Source of the DNA: Hymenobacter arizonensis
GTDB lineage: Bacteria; Bacteroidota; Bacteroidia; Cytophagales; Hymenobacteraceae
Assembly (NCBI RefSeq): GCF_900115775.1
Contig: NZ_FOXS01000002.1
Location: 589,129-653,128 of the forward strand
Length of the DNA: 64,000 nucleotides
Reading direction: 5' to 3'
Positions 7,954 to 16,838 of this stretch are shown piece by piece. Every line of letters begins with the position of its first letter. The stretch's first letter is position 1. Under the pieces are notes generated by a model. That model ran no database searches. It was not told the DNA's origin and saw only the letters and a list, made by a program, of their open reading frames with translations. The translations under genes were made by a program, and so were the position numbers.

Positions 7954-8931
7954 ATGCTTGATGTTCTCATTATTGGCGCCGGCCCTGTTGGCCTCGCCTG
8001 CGCCCTCGAAGCCCAGCGCCGCGGCCTGCGTACAGCCGTGGTAGAAAAAGGCGCGCTGGTCAATTCCATCGTGGGCTATCCCACCAACATGGAGTTTTTC
8101 TCCACGCCCGAGCTGCTCGAAATCGGCGGCTACCCATTTCCCACCAACCACTACAAGCCCCTGCGCGAAGACGCCCTCGACTACTACCACCGCGCAGCCG
8201 CCACCGAGAAGTTGGAGCTGCGCCTGCACGAGAAAGTGCAGTCTCTGGAAGGTGAGCAGGGCGACTTCACCGTGCGCACCGACAAAGGCCAGATTCGCAC
8301 CCGCACCGTGGTAGTAGCCACCGGCTTCTACGACTTGCCTAATCCGCTCGGCGTGCCCGGCGAAGACCTGCCTAACGTCAGCCACTATTACAAAGAGCCC
8401 TACCAGCACGCCACCCAAAACGTAGTGGTCATAGGAGCCAAAAACTCCTCGGCCAAAGCCGCCCTGCAGCTCACCCGCGCCGGAGCCAAAGTCACGCTCA
8501 TCGTGCGCGGCCCCGAAGTCAGCAATTCCGTGAAATACTGGATTCGCCCCGACCTCGTCAACCGCATTGCCGAAGGCCGCATCACCGCCTACTTCAACAC
8601 CACAATCACGGCCATCACGCCCGAAGCCATCGAAATTCTGACGCCCGAAGGCCCGCTCACCATCGCCACCAATTTCGTGTACGCCCTCACCGGCTACCAC
8701 CCCGACGAAGCCCTGCTCGGCCGCCTCGGCGTAGAGCCCGACCCGGCCGACGAAGCCCACGCCCCGCTCTTTGACACCGCTACCCACGAAACCACGCGCC
8801 CCGGCCTGTACGTGGCCGGCACCGTGTGCGGCGGCCGCGCCACCAGCCGCTGGTTTATCGAAAACGGCCGGCACCACGCCCAACTGATTGCTGCCCACAT
8901 TGCCGCCCGGCAGCCCGTGAGTGCTGCGTAA
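7954..8931 (+). CDS. ypdA: YpdA family putative bacillithiol disulfide reductase
   Basis: A 325-residue FAD/NAD(P)H oxidoreductase. Two Rossmann motifs are visible: LIIGAGPVGLACALEA at the N-terminus for FAD and VVVIGAKNSSAKAAL at about 157 for NADPH. The segment NSIVGYPTNMEFFSTPELLEIG and the C-terminal VAGTVCGGRATSRWFIENGR are typical of YpdA (Bdr), which reduces bacillithiol disulfide and lacks a CxxC active site; none is seen here. If correct, the cell should also carry bshA, bshB and bshC. It starts at the ATG at 7954, and a terminator lies about 50 bases after its stop. Confidence 0.88.
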   Translation: MLDVLIIGAGPVGLACALEAQRRGLRTAVVEKGALVNSIVGYPTNMEFFSTPELLEIGGYPFPTNHYKPLREDALDYYHRAAATEKLELRLHEKVQSLEGEQGDFTVRTDKGQIRTRTVVVATGFYDLPNPLGVPGEDLPNVSHYYKEPYQHATQNVVVIGAKNSSAKAALQLTRAGAKVTLIVRGPEVSNSVKYWIRPDLVNRIAEGRITAYFNTTITAITPEAIEILTPEGPLTIATNFVYALTGYHPDEALLGRLGVEPDPADEAHAPLFDTATHETTRPGLYVAGTVCGGRATSRWFIENGRHHAQLIAAHIAARQPVSAA

Positions 8932-8980
8932 TGCGCAATCTGTGGTTACCGCACACCTCTAGTTGGACTGACATTTCACA

Positions 8981-9014
8981 AAAAACGCCTTCCTCTTTCG
9001 GGGAAGGCGTTTTT
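8981..9014. terminator. Bidirectional terminator between ypdA and GDSL lipoprotein gene
   Basis: The stem ACGCCTTCC / GGAAGGCGT (8985-8993 with 9002-9010) has an A-run before and a T-run after it and sits between two convergent genes. Confidence 0.88.
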
Positions 9015-9033
9015 GTTATTGTTACAGGGCAAG

Positions 9034-10446
9034 CTACTGCGGGAAGCGTACGCCGCGGTAGGAGCTGACATCCACGCCGGGCACCGAAGAACCGTACTTG
9101 GCATTGATGACTTTAATCATCTCGTTAGCTACGAGGGCGTAGCCGCGCGGCGTGGGGTGCACCCCGTCCAAGCTAAACAAGTTGCCTGAAACATAGGCCG
9201 CCGTATTAGGAACGGTGTTGGTGATAACGCCACTGGTAGCCACTGAACGGAAGAACACGTTGGCATCAAATACTGCTAGGTTGCGAGCATTTGCGGCGGT
9301 AACGAGTGCAGTATTGAAAGCCGTGGTAGCAGCTTGAACCTGAGCCTGCTCGGTATCGTCAAGAATGAAGGCACTGGGAATGGGATTGCCCGCCGTGGCT
9401 CCGAAAGCCTGCAGGGTGTCAACACCGTAGGCCTGCAAATAAGTGGCAAGAGCCGCCCGAGGCACGAAGGAGCGCCACGGAGCGCCGGTAGGCCGGCCCA
9501 GCAACCCCAGGAATGGCGAGGAAGTGAGCGTAAACAATTGGCGACCGTTGCCGGCAGCATCCCGAATGTCGGCGGTAGCAATTTGCCTGCGGTTGGCAGT
9601 CGCGGGCCCACCGGGTGCGGCGCCCGTCATAGCCACGATGCCGGGAACGCTATTTGCTGTCAGCGTTGCTTTGAAAGAGGGACCCACCGTGGTGAAAAAA
9701 GGAATGGTGGTGACATCTGGAATGGTCGCCACTACGCCTTTGGCACCGCCTGCTGTCAGAGCATCCAGAACCAAGTTGTTGTTGGCTGTGAAAGTGGCAA
9801 TAGGAGTGAGGGAACTGGAAGCTCCTCCAGCCGTGGCAAAGCCCAGAACGTCATTGTTGCCCAGCCAAGAGGTAAAGAAGGTTGGCCGCAGGCTCGTCAC
9901 CGTGGCCTGCACACGTTGCAGGTACGTTTGCTGCAAATTGGCATCGGGGGTGATGCGCTCAAAGTAAGCATTAGTGCTAGTCAGTGTATTGCTGGTAATG
10001 TCCGACATGCGGATGCCGTCGACTCCCAGATTGTTAACCGGGTCGGTGTATTTCGTGTAAAGAACCCGCGGGCTTACTGCCCGGATGGCCAAGTTGGTGG
10101 TCACGTTACCGGTCGTGGGCGTGCCAGCTGCCGTGAAGCCAGTTATGCGCAGGTAGCCTGAGCCATTGCTTTGGGCCTCGGTGAAAAGAGGCTGCACAAA
10201 CTCACCGCCGCCCACTCGCTTAAACTGAGTAGCAAGGATGTTGGGGTACGAATTGAGTTGGCCTTCCCGGTAGACGCCGCCATCGGAGGTGCCCTGCGTG
10301 AGCGAGTTGCCTACCGATACATAGGTGGTAAAATCGGCTTGTCCGGCACTGGATTTCGGGTCTTCATTCAGGTCAGGCTGGCAGCCGCCAAGCGCAAGGC
10401 CTAACAGCGCTAGAAAGGGCGCGGAACGTTTGAAAATAAGGTTCAT
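9034..10446 (-). CDS. SGNH/GDSL hydrolase family lipoprotein
   Basis: A 470-residue exported lipoprotein: the signal ends in LALGGC with the lipidated Cys near residue 22. The family block I appears as VSVGNSLTQG, with Asn in place of the Asp of GDSL, and block V as DGVHPTPRGYALVANEM with the catalytic Asp-His pair. These features indicate an envelope esterase or lipase of the SGNH superfamily. It follows the FadL-type porin gene by 27 bases on the same strand, an arrangement I recall as common in Bacteroidota, which suggests release and uptake of long-chain acyl compounds as a unit. The actual substrate is unknown. Confidence 0.85.
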   Translation of the reverse strand: MNLIFKRSAPFLALLGLALGGCQPDLNEDPKSSAGQADFTTYVSVGNSLTQGTSDGGVYREGQLNSYPNILATQFKRVGGGEFVQPLFTEAQSNGSGYLRITGFTAAGTPTTGNVTTNLAIRAVSPRVLYTKYTDPVNNLGVDGIRMSDITSNTLTSTNAYFERITPDANLQQTYLQRVQATVTSLRPTFFTSWLGNNDVLGFATAGGASSSLTPIATFTANNNLVLDALTAGGAKGVVATIPDVTTIPFFTTVGPSFKATLTANSVPGIVAMTGAAPGGPATANRRQIATADIRDAAGNGRQLFTLTSSPFLGLLGRPTGAPWRSFVPRAALATYLQAYGVDTLQAFGATAGNPIPSAFILDDTEQAQVQAATTAFNTALVTAANARNLAVFDANVFFRSVATSGVITNTVPNTAAYVSGNLFSLDGVHPTPRGYALVANEMIKVINAKYGSSVPGVDVSSYRGVRFPQ

Positions 10447-10473
10447 ACAAACGAGATACTAGCGGGGTGAGAC

Positions 10474-11742
10474 TTAAAAGTTGTAGCGGAAGCCGATGCC
10501 GGGGATGCTGACATTGGTGCGGTAAGTGCCGGCCACGCGGTCAGTGGTACCGTTGTTGAGCAGGTCGGCTTCCGTCTGGGTGCGCTTGAGAATAGCTTGG
10601 AACATAAAGGATGCATCGACGCCGAAGTTCTCGGTGATGTTGTAGCCCACCCCGGCCGTGCCGATGATGCGGTTGTTGTCGGGGGTTTCGGGGGTCACGT
10701 AGCCGTCTTTCACGGGCGTCATATCGTAGGCCGTGCCCAAGCGCAGGGCCAACTTGTCGTTCACCTTATACTGGCCGCCGAGGCGGAAAGTCAGGGCGTC
10801 CTCGTACGAGCGTTTCGACTCCGAGAACGTGGCCGTACCTATCTGAGCAGGGGCTCCGTCTTTGGTGAAGTCGAAGCGCAGGGCGCGGTACTCGCTCCAC
10901 TGCGTGAAGTTTACGTCCACGCCAATGGTCAGCTTATCGGTGGGCATAATGCCGATGCCGAGATTCACGGTGGCGGGCAGGGGCAGTGTGGCGTCAAACT
11001 TGTTGGCCACAAACCGCGACTGCAGCGCCGGAATGGGGTTGGTCACGGTTACGTCGCCGCCTACCACGCGCGCATCAATCTTGGAGCGGTAGCTCACGCC
11101 TAGGCTGAGCTTGTCCGAAGGCTTGAAGAAAATGCCGGCGTTCACGCCAAAGCCCGTTTTGGTTTTGCCGTCCAACTCAATCCGGCCTTCGGCCGAGGGC
11201 AGCGCAACGGCGCGCTGCAGGTTCACCGAACCCGAGGCCAGAATCATCAGGCCCGCGCCCACGCTCAGCTTATCAGTGATGGCGTAGCTCACAGTGGGCT
11301 GCACGTAAATAGCGCGCAGGGTGATTTCGCTCAGCGAAAAACGACCTTCCCAGCCGTCCTGGTACTTCAGTGTAGAGCCATAAGGCGTATACACGGCAAT
11401 GCCCGTCCGGAACTTGCCCTCCTTGGGGCCAAAGCTGGCGTAAAGGTTAAATGGCGTGACGGTGGTATTCTCTAACTCGCGCTGTGGACCGCCCGAGGCC
11501 GGCCGGAACGCAAGCCGGGCAAATGTGGCACTCACGCCCACTTGCACGCCGCTTTGGCGCAGCATGGCCATGGCGCCGGGGTTCAGAAACTGCGCGGCCT
11601 GTTCCATGGAGAGGCCCACGCCCACTCCGCCCATGCCAATGCTCTGCTGGCTGGGCAGGTAAACCTGAAAGCCGCCTGCGCTAGCGCTCGACGCGCCCAT
11701 CAGGACAGCCCCGCCCGCAAGGAGTAGTGTTTTTACCGTCAT
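10474..11742 (-). CDS. OmpP1/FadL family outer-membrane transport protein
   Basis: A 422-residue beta-barrel of the FadL/TodX family. A signal peptide ending near SSASAGG is followed by the family's N-terminal pattern GGFQVYLPSQQSIGMGGVGVG and FLNPGAMAML. Alternating strands run to the terminal IPGIGFRYNF, with aromatic last residue as the BAM complex requires. Members move hydrophobic compounds such as long-chain fatty acids across the outer membrane. It heads a two-gene unit with the GDSL lipoprotein and is divergent from lptB. Confidence 0.9.
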   Translation of the reverse strand: MTVKTLLLAGGAVLMGASSASAGGFQVYLPSQQSIGMGGVGVGLSMEQAAQFLNPGAMAMLRQSGVQVGVSATFARLAFRPASGGPQRELENTTVTPFNLYASFGPKEGKFRTGIAVYTPYGSTLKYQDGWEGRFSLSEITLRAIYVQPTVSYAITDKLSVGAGLMILASGSVNLQRAVALPSAEGRIELDGKTKTGFGVNAGIFFKPSDKLSLGVSYRSKIDARVVGGDVTVTNPIPALQSRFVANKFDATLPLPATVNLGIGIMPTDKLTIGVDVNFTQWSEYRALRFDFTKDGAPAQIGTATFSESKRSYEDALTFRLGGQYKVNDKLALRLGTAYDMTPVKDGYVTPETPDNNRIIGTAGVGYNITENFGVDASFMFQAILKRTQTEADLLNNGTTDRVAGTYRTNVSIPGIGFRYNF

Positions 11743-11881
11743 ACAATATAGAAAATTTAGGTGGTGAGGTTGTAAGGGCTAAAAGTAACGTAAATTTTCA
11801 AGTGAAGTGTTAGGCAAGCCGAATAATTAAATGCATTACAAACGTTTGTGGCGCGTCTTCACCTTCGCAAGCACCAGCCTG

Positions 11882-11890
11882 TACCTTTGC
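11882..11890 (+). promoter_or_regulatory. Bacteroidota -7 element before lptB
   Basis: TACCTTTGC matches TAnnTTTG and ends only three bases before the ATG at 11894. A transcript from it would have almost no 5' leader. Confidence 0.6.
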
Positions 11891-11893
11891 ACT

Positions 11894-12625
11894 ATGATTC
11901 TTCGCGCCGACCACCTGATTAAGAAATACAAAGCCCGCACCGTGGTCAACGACATGTCGGTCACGGTGGAGCAGGGGGAAATTGTTGGGCTACTCGGGCC
12001 AAACGGTGCCGGCAAAACCACGTGCTTCTACATGATGGTGGGCATGGTAAAGCCCAACGCCGGCCGCATTTACCTCGATGATATCGAAATCACCACCATG
12101 CCCATTTATCAGCGGGCACGGCTGGGCGTGGGCTACCTGGCCCAGGAAGCCAGCGTGTTTCGCGACCTGAGCGTGGAGGAAAACATCATGGCTGTGCTCG
12201 AAATGACCAGCATGAAAAAAGAAGCCCGGCGCGACAAAGTGGAAGAGATGCTTGAGGAATTCAGCCTCACCCACGTGCGCAAAAACCTGGGCAAGGTGTT
12301 GAGCGGGGGCGAGCGCCGCCGCACCGAAATTGCCCGCGCCCTGGCCGTCGACCCCAAGTTCGTGCTGCTCGATGAGCCCTTTGCTGGCGTAGACCCCATC
12401 GCGACCGAAGAAATCCAGGGCATCGTGTCCAAGCTCAAGCACCGCAACATTGGCGTGCTCATCACCGACCACGACGTAAACTCCACCCTCAGCATCGTGG
12501 ACCGCGCGTATCTGCTTTTTGAAGGCAAGCTTCTGAAAGCCGGCACCGCCGAAGAACTGGCCAGCGACGAAACCGTGCGCCGCGTGTACCTGGGCAAAAA
12601 CTTCGAGTTGAAACGGGCCGTGTAA
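11894..12625 (+). CDS. lptB: LPS export ABC transporter ATP-binding protein LptB
   Basis: A 243-residue cytoplasmic ATPase that powers lipopolysaccharide extraction from the inner membrane through LptFG. Walker A is GPNGAGKT, the Q-loop region reads [17 protein letters not shown], the signature is LSGGERRR and Walker [13 protein letters not shown], all very close to known LptB. The H-loop His is in LITDHDV. I use the ATG at 11894 ([12 protein letters not shown]); an upstream ATG at 11831 would translate across the promoter. Bacteroidota often encode lptB apart from the other lpt genes, as here. GH3-family synthetase follows on the same strand. Confidence 0.95.
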   Translation: MILRADHLIKKYKARTVVNDMSVTVEQGEIVGLLGPNGAGKTTCFYMMVGMVKPNAGRIYLDDIEITTMPIYQRARLGVGYLAQEASVFRDLSVEENIMAVLEMTSMKKEARRDKVEEMLEEFSLTHVRKNLGKVLSGGERRRTEIARALAVDPKFVLLDEPFAGVDPIATEEIQGIVSKLKHRNIGVLITDHDVNSTLSIVDRAYLLFEGKLLKAGTAEELASDETVRRVYLGKNFELKRAV

Positions 12626-12709
12626 CAACCCGGCCCAGGCAGGCACGCTCAGAAGATAATGAGGCAATAAGCCGCCCGCAGCGATGAGATAGGCGCGGCC
12701 AGCGACTTC

Positions 12710-12746
12710 CCGGCCATCGCATTTTCTGGCCGGATGGCAGTGCCAT
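12710..12746. repeat. Two adjacent hairpins between lptB and GH3 gene
   Basis: CCGGCCA / TGGCCGG (12710-12716 with 12727-12733) is followed at once by the palindrome ATGGCA-G-TGCCAT (12734-12746). There is no T-run, so a terminator is not supported. The rest of the 167-base spacer shows nothing clear. Confidence 0.5.
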
Positions 12747-12792
12747 TAGCGCCGCACGCCATTACTTCGTGCCCTCATCACGCCACTGCATT

Positions 12793-14343
12793 ATGCTCGA
12801 CCAGCTACTCGCCTCCGCCGTTCAGTGGGGCAGCCTACCCCGGTTGGCCCGCATCCGCGAACAGCCGCACCGCGTGCAGGCGCAGGTGCTGCAGCGACTG
12901 CTCAGCCGGGCCCAAGCCACCGAATGGGGACAGCGCTACGGCTTTCGGGAGCAGCTGAGCGCCGCCGAGTTTGCGCGGCGCGTGCCAGCCAGCACCTACG
13001 AGCAGCTGTACCCCGAAATTGAGAAGGTGCTGCGCGGCCAGGCCGATGTGCTCTGGCCGGGCCGGCCGCAGTGGTTTGCCAAGTCGAGCGGCACCACCAA
13101 CGACCGCAGCAAGTACATCCCCGTCACGCGGGAAGCCCTGCACGACTGCCACTACCGCGCCGGCCGTGACATGCTGGCCCTGGCCACTACCTTTTACCCG
13201 CAGGAGCGGCTGCTCACCGGCAAAACGCTCTCGCTCGGTGGCACGCACGCCAGCAATCCGTTTCGACTTCAAGAGTCCGCTTCCCGCGTCGGCGATGTGT
13301 CGGCCGTCATCATGCAGCAGCTGCCGTGGTGGGCCGAGCAAATGCGCACGCCCCCGCTCGCATTGGCGCTGCTCGAGGAATGGGAAGAGAAAATTGAGCG
13401 CATTGCCGCCCACGTGCTCACCCAGGACGTACGCACCCTCGCCGGCGTGCCCACTTGGATGGTGGTGCTGCTGCGTCGCGTGGTAGCCCTCGCCAACGCG
13501 CCCGACATCACCCACGTGTGGCCGAACCTGCGGCTGTTTTTGCACGGCGCCGTAGCGTTTGGGCCCTACCGCGAGCTGTTTCGGCAGCTGATTCCCGATG
13601 CGCGCATGCGCTACCTCGAAATCTACAGCGCATCGGAGGGCTACTTCGCCCTCCAAGACCAGCCCAACAGCGAAGACCTGCTGCTGCTGCTCGACCACGG
13701 CATCTACTACGAATTTCTGCCCGCCGAGCAGTGGGCCAGCCCCGACCCACGCCCCATTCCGCTGGGTGAAGTAGAACTGAACCGGCCCTATGCCGTGGTC
13801 ATCACTACCAACGCCGGCCTATGGCGCTACATCGTGGGCGATACCGTGCGCTTCACCTCGCGGGCTCCGTACCGGGTGCGCATCACCGGCCGAACCAAGC
13901 ACTTTTTGAACGCTTTCGGGGAGGAAGTCGTCATCGAGAATGCCGAAGCAGCCGTGGCCGCGGCCAGCCGGGCCACCGGGGCAGCTGTCCGCGACTTTAC
14001 TGCCGCCCCGGTCTGGTTTGTTGCCGAGGATTCGTCACGCGGAGGACACGAGTGGGCCATAGAGTTCGCAACGGCCACCATTACCCCCGACCTTGATAAG
14101 TTCGGCGCCGTGCTCGATGCTACGCTCAGCGAGCTCAATTCGGACTACGCTGCCAAGCGGCACCGCAGCCTGGCGCTGGCACCTCCGCGGCTACACGCCG
14201 TGCCGTCGGGCACATTCGAGGCGTGGCTGGCTAGCCAGGGGAAGCTTGGCGGCCAGCACAAAGTACCACGCCTGCTCAACTCACGCGATGTGTTGGAGGC
14301 TGTGTTGCGAACCGCCACCAAGTACCAATCTAATGGAGTATAA
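12793..14343 (+). CDS. GH3 auxin-responsive promoter family protein (acyl-acid amido synthetase fold)
   Basis: A 516-residue cytoplasmic member of the GH3 family of adenylate-forming enzymes. The ATP-binding P-loop-like motif appears as SSGTTNDRSKYIPVT at about 100, the middle motif as EIYSASEGYFALQD, and the third motif region as YAVVITTNAGLWRYIVGD, followed by ITGRTKHFLNAFGEEV. In plants GH3 enzymes join amino acids to acyl acids; bacterial members are widespread in Bacteroidota and their substrates are mostly unknown. I chose the ATG at 12793 (MLDQLLASAVQWG); an ATG at 12769 is possible. It is probably not essential to lptB function despite the proximity. Confidence 0.88.
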   Translation: MLDQLLASAVQWGSLPRLARIREQPHRVQAQVLQRLLSRAQATEWGQRYGFREQLSAAEFARRVPASTYEQLYPEIEKVLRGQADVLWPGRPQWFAKSSGTTNDRSKYIPVTREALHDCHYRAGRDMLALATTFYPQERLLTGKTLSLGGTHASNPFRLQESASRVGDVSAVIMQQLPWWAEQMRTPPLALALLEEWEEKIERIAAHVLTQDVRTLAGVPTWMVVLLRRVVALANAPDITHVWPNLRLFLHGAVAFGPYRELFRQLIPDARMRYLEIYSASEGYFALQDQPNSEDLLLLLDHGIYYEFLPAEQWASPDPRPIPLGEVELNRPYAVVITTNAGLWRYIVGDTVRFTSRAPYRVRITGRTKHFLNAFGEEVVIENAEAAVAAASRATGAAVRDFTAAPVWFVAEDSSRGGHEWAIEFATATITPDLDKFGAVLDATLSELNSDYAAKRHRSLALAPPRLHAVPSGTFEAWLASQGKLGGQHKVPRLLNSRDVLEAVLRTATKYQSNGV

Positions 14344-14511
14344 CGGTATGCCAACCAGTATTTAGGAAATAAATGTTAAAAGAATAACAGAAAAATGCGG
14401 CTTGCATAGCCAAAAATTTGGCTTAGTTAAATTGTTTATATTACATTTCGGGAATTCTTAGTAATATTACATTCTTATTCCCACTCTATGTCTTATTCAA
14501 CTCTTGTTCCC

Positions 14512-14724
14512 ATGGCCAAGAAATCGGCCTTTCAACGCCCGTATAAGTCACGTAGCGAACGCCGAGAAATCGACCGCCGCAAGCACGATGAGGCAAAAGA
14601 TTATAAATTTCTGATTCGGGTAGCCATTGCCATAGGCCTCGTGCTGGTGGTTGCGCTCGGGTTTGCCATCACTGGAGTGGTAGACAACAGTGGCAACCTG
14701 GCGCAATCGACGATGAGCAGGTAG
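14512..14724 (+). CDS. Small single-pass membrane protein, unknown function
   Basis: A 70-residue protein with a very basic N-terminus (KKSAFQRPYKSRSERREIDRRK) and one hydrophobic helix at about 34-54 (IAIGLVLVVALGFAITGVV). The basic side should stay in the cytoplasm. An ATG at 14488 would add eight residues; I prefer 14512. The 168-base region before it is strikingly AT-rich for this genome but shows no clear TAnnTTTG. I do not recognise the family. The gene is convergent with the AIM24-like gene 36 bases downstream. Confidence 0.6.
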   Translation: MAKKSAFQRPYKSRSERREIDRRKHDEAKDYKFLIRVAIAIGLVLVVALGFAITGVVDNSGNLAQSTMSR

Positions 14725-14760
14725 CAGCCCTGGGGTGCTCGGCACCCCAGGCCCCAACCT

Positions 14761-15543
14761 TTACTGGTCCATCACGCCCCCGAAGAGGCCGCCCAGCACG
14801 CCGCCACTTTCTTTTTGGGTATTGCTCCCGCCGGGAGCCAGGGCTTGAATGAGCTTTTTAACCGGCATCGACTGTATCCACACGCGGCCTGTGCCGCGTA
14901 GGGTGGCCAGCAACAGCCCTTCGCCACCGAATATCATCGATTTCAAGCCACCGGCCCGGGCCACACTGAAATCAATGCTGGGCTCGAACGCGACCACGCA
15001 GCCCGTGTCCACGCGCAGGAGCTCGTTGTTCAGTTTTTTCTCGATGATGGTGCCGCCGGCGTGCACAAAGGCCTTTCCGTCGCCAGTCAGCTTCTGTAGA
15101 ATAAAGCCCTCGCCCCCAAAAAGCCCGGCCCCGAATTTCTGGTTGAAGTGCACGCTAATTTTGGTGCCCCGCGCCGCGGCCAGAAAACCATCTTTCTGCA
15201 CAATCAGGCCATTGGGCATGTCGCCCAAATTGACGGGGATGATGGTGCCCGGGTACGGTGCTGAGAACGCCACGCGGCTTTTGCCATAGCCCCCGCGGTG
15301 CGTGAAGTGCGTGATAAACAACGACTCGCCCGTAATCAGCCGGGTGCCGGCCGAGAACAGTTTGCCCATTAGGCCCTGGTCGGGCTCTGAGCCATCGCCC
15401 ATCTTGGTTTCGAAGGCGATGCCTTCTTCCATGTAAACCATGGCCCCGGCCTCGGCAATTACGGTTTCGTTGGGGTCAAGCTCAATTTCCAGCACCTGGA
15501 TATCGGAACCAATGATGCGGTAGTCAACGTCGTGAGAAAGCAT
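14761..15543 (-). CDS. TIGR00266 / AIM24 family protein
   Basis: A 260-residue soluble protein of the AIM24 family, built of repeated beta-strand units with many short Gly motifs. The blocks EAGAMVYMEEGIAFETKMGDG, GGYGKSRVAFSAPYPGTI and AGLFGGEGFILQKLTGDGKAFVHAGG are characteristic of TIGR00266 proteins. The C-terminus is Gly-rich (GGVLGGLFGGVMDQ). The mitochondrial homologue AIM24 is linked to inner-membrane architecture; the bacterial role is unknown. A TAnnTTTG element lies about 30 bases upstream of the ATG at 15543. Confidence 0.85.
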   Translation of the reverse strand: MLSHDVDYRIIGSDIQVLEIELDPNETVIAEAGAMVYMEEGIAFETKMGDGSEPDQGLMGKLFSAGTRLITGESLFITHFTHRGGYGKSRVAFSAPYPGTIIPVNLGDMPNGLIVQKDGFLAAARGTKISVHFNQKFGAGLFGGEGFILQKLTGDGKAFVHAGGTIIEKKLNNELLRVDTGCVVAFEPSIDFSVARAGGLKSMIFGGEGLLLATLRGTGRVWIQSMPVKKLIQALAPGGSNTQKESGGVLGGLFGGVMDQ

Positions 15544-15571
15544 AGCAACATGGAAAGATGGTTGATGCAGC

Positions 15572-15579
15572 CAAAGGTA
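15572..15579 (-). promoter_or_regulatory. Bacteroidota -7 element before the TIGR00266 gene
   Basis: The minus-strand sequence reads TACCTTTG, placing the start of transcription about 20-25 bases before the ATG at 15543. Confidence 0.6.
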
Positions 15580-15711
15580 AAAGCGCGCGGGATTTCTGCT
15601 GGCCGTTCACTATATAGGACATAGGCCCAGGCATACACGAAATTTCGGCGCAGAGACGTTTGGCTTTCCGATAGAAACTAAATTTATAATCCGATCTAAT
15701 GTTCTCGTTTT

Positions 15712-16272
15712 ATGCGCATTTCTGTGTTCCTGATTTTCCTCAGCGTCGGCCTGCTGTTAGGTTCCTGCGCCGCTAGCAACCGCTACGACCGCAACAGCAT
15801 GACCAGAGGCCGTTGGCGTACTTATTATGACTCCAACAGTAAACACATCACGGGGAAATACCGCCACGGGCGCCCGGTAGGCACGTTCCGCTATTATGCG
15901 CCCACCGGCACCCTCGACCATTCGGAGCGCTACGGCGACGACGGCCTGTGCGAGGTAACTTACTGGCACCCCAGCGGGAAAGTAGCTCGCCGGGGCACGG
16001 CGCAGTGGGTTACTGGGGCCAAAGGCGCCCGGTTCTACTGGTACGGGCCTTGGACAAGCTTCGACGAAGACGGCCAGATTACATCCATTCAAACCTACAC
16101 CGACGGCACCGTTAGCCGCACCGAAACGTACGAGCTGGGCAAGCTCACGCACGTGGAAATCCATGACAACGCGGGCAAGGTCACGCGGGCTGAAACGTAC
16201 CAGGACGGCAATTTGCTGCGCGTAGAAACCTTTGAGCAAGGCCGGCGCACTGGCTCTTCGCTCACGTTGTAA
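15712..16272 (+). CDS. MORN-variant repeat lipoprotein (YwqK-like)
   Basis: A 186-residue lipoprotein: signal helix then LLLGSC with Cys at about 19. Short repeats of the MORN_2 type follow, such as ITGKYRHGRPVGTFRYYAPTG, CEVTYWHPSGKVARRG and SRTETYELGKLTHVE. Proteins with this fold are sometimes called YwqK-family antitoxins, but that label comes from one Bacillus system and there is no toxin gene next to this one. A surface or periplasmic structural role is as likely. The upstream region has TAAATTTA at a promoter-like position, one base off TAnnTTTG. Confidence 0.75.
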   Translation: MRISVFLIFLSVGLLLGSCAASNRYDRNSMTRGRWRTYYDSNSKHITGKYRHGRPVGTFRYYAPTGTLDHSERYGDDGLCEVTYWHPSGKVARRGTAQWVTGAKGARFYWYGPWTSFDEDGQITSIQTYTDGTVSRTETYELGKLTHVEIHDNAGKVTRAETYQDGNLLRVETFEQGRRTGSSLTL

Positions 16273-16295
16273 CAGCTAAAGCGGACTTGGTTGGT

Positions 16296-16694
16296 TTACT
16301 CGTCGGCGGGCAAGTCGAGGCGGGTTTCCGCGGCCGCCGCATCGGGGTCGAGTGCTGCTTTCTTGCGCTTGGCCTCGCGGCTGGTGCGTTTCATAAAGTC
16401 TTCTTCGCTCTCCTCGGGCTCGGGCGAGTGCTCGGCATCGGCAATGGGGAAGGCTTCGTCCTCGGTTTCGTCGGGAGCGGGCTTTTCGCCAAATTGTCCG
16501 GCGCGGTCCACCAGTTTTTTGTCGCGCACGTGGCGCCCCAGAAACTGGTTGATTTCCTCGATGCTGTAGTTGGAGGTGATTTCGCCCAGCGGGTTCACGC
16601 CAATCTCAAAGCCTTCCAGCTCTTTGTGGACGCGGGCTTTCTTGTCGGGGTCTTGCTGCGATTTCGACTTCGGTTTAACAGGTTTCTTGGCCAT
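16296..16694 (-). CDS. Conserved hypothetical acidic/basic protein
   Basis: A 132-residue soluble protein with a Lys-rich N-terminus (MAKKPVKPKSKSQQDPDKKARVHK) and an acidic middle (PDETEDEAFPIADAEHSPEPEESEED), so it is probably partly disordered. The ordered core appears to be GFEIGVNPLGEITSNYSIEEINQFLGRHV at about 28-57. I do not recognise a named domain, though similar small proteins occur in related genomes. It lies downstream of gltX on the same strand but beyond that gene's terminator, so it should have its own promoter. It is convergent with the MORN lipoprotein gene. Confidence 0.65.
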   Translation of the reverse strand: MAKKPVKPKSKSQQDPDKKARVHKELEGFEIGVNPLGEITSNYSIEEINQFLGRHVRDKKLVDRAGQFGEKPAPDETEDEAFPIADAEHSPEPEESEEDFMKRTSREAKRKKAALDPDAAAAETRLDLPADE

Positions 16695-16782
16695 GGTGGA
16701 AGCAGTTGAGTTGGGTAGCGGTGGTACGCTTTACGCGAATTAGCCGGCGTGGGTGGTCACTCAAGAACGGACCAAGCATAAA

Positions 16783-16809
16783 AAAAGGCTGGCCATTGGC
16801 CAGCCTTTT
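16783..16809 (-). terminator. Terminator downstream of gltX
   Basis: The perfect stem AAAAGGCTGGCC / GGCCAGCCTTTT with a three-base loop and a T-run in the minus direction lies 30 bases after the gltX stop. Confidence 0.9.
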
Positions 16810-16838
16810 GTCTTTACAGCGAAGGAACCACGCAATGC

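Noticed and set aside
7915..8898. Minus-strand frame of 327 codons
   Set aside because: Antisense to ypdA, whose two Rossmann motifs are clear on the plus strand.
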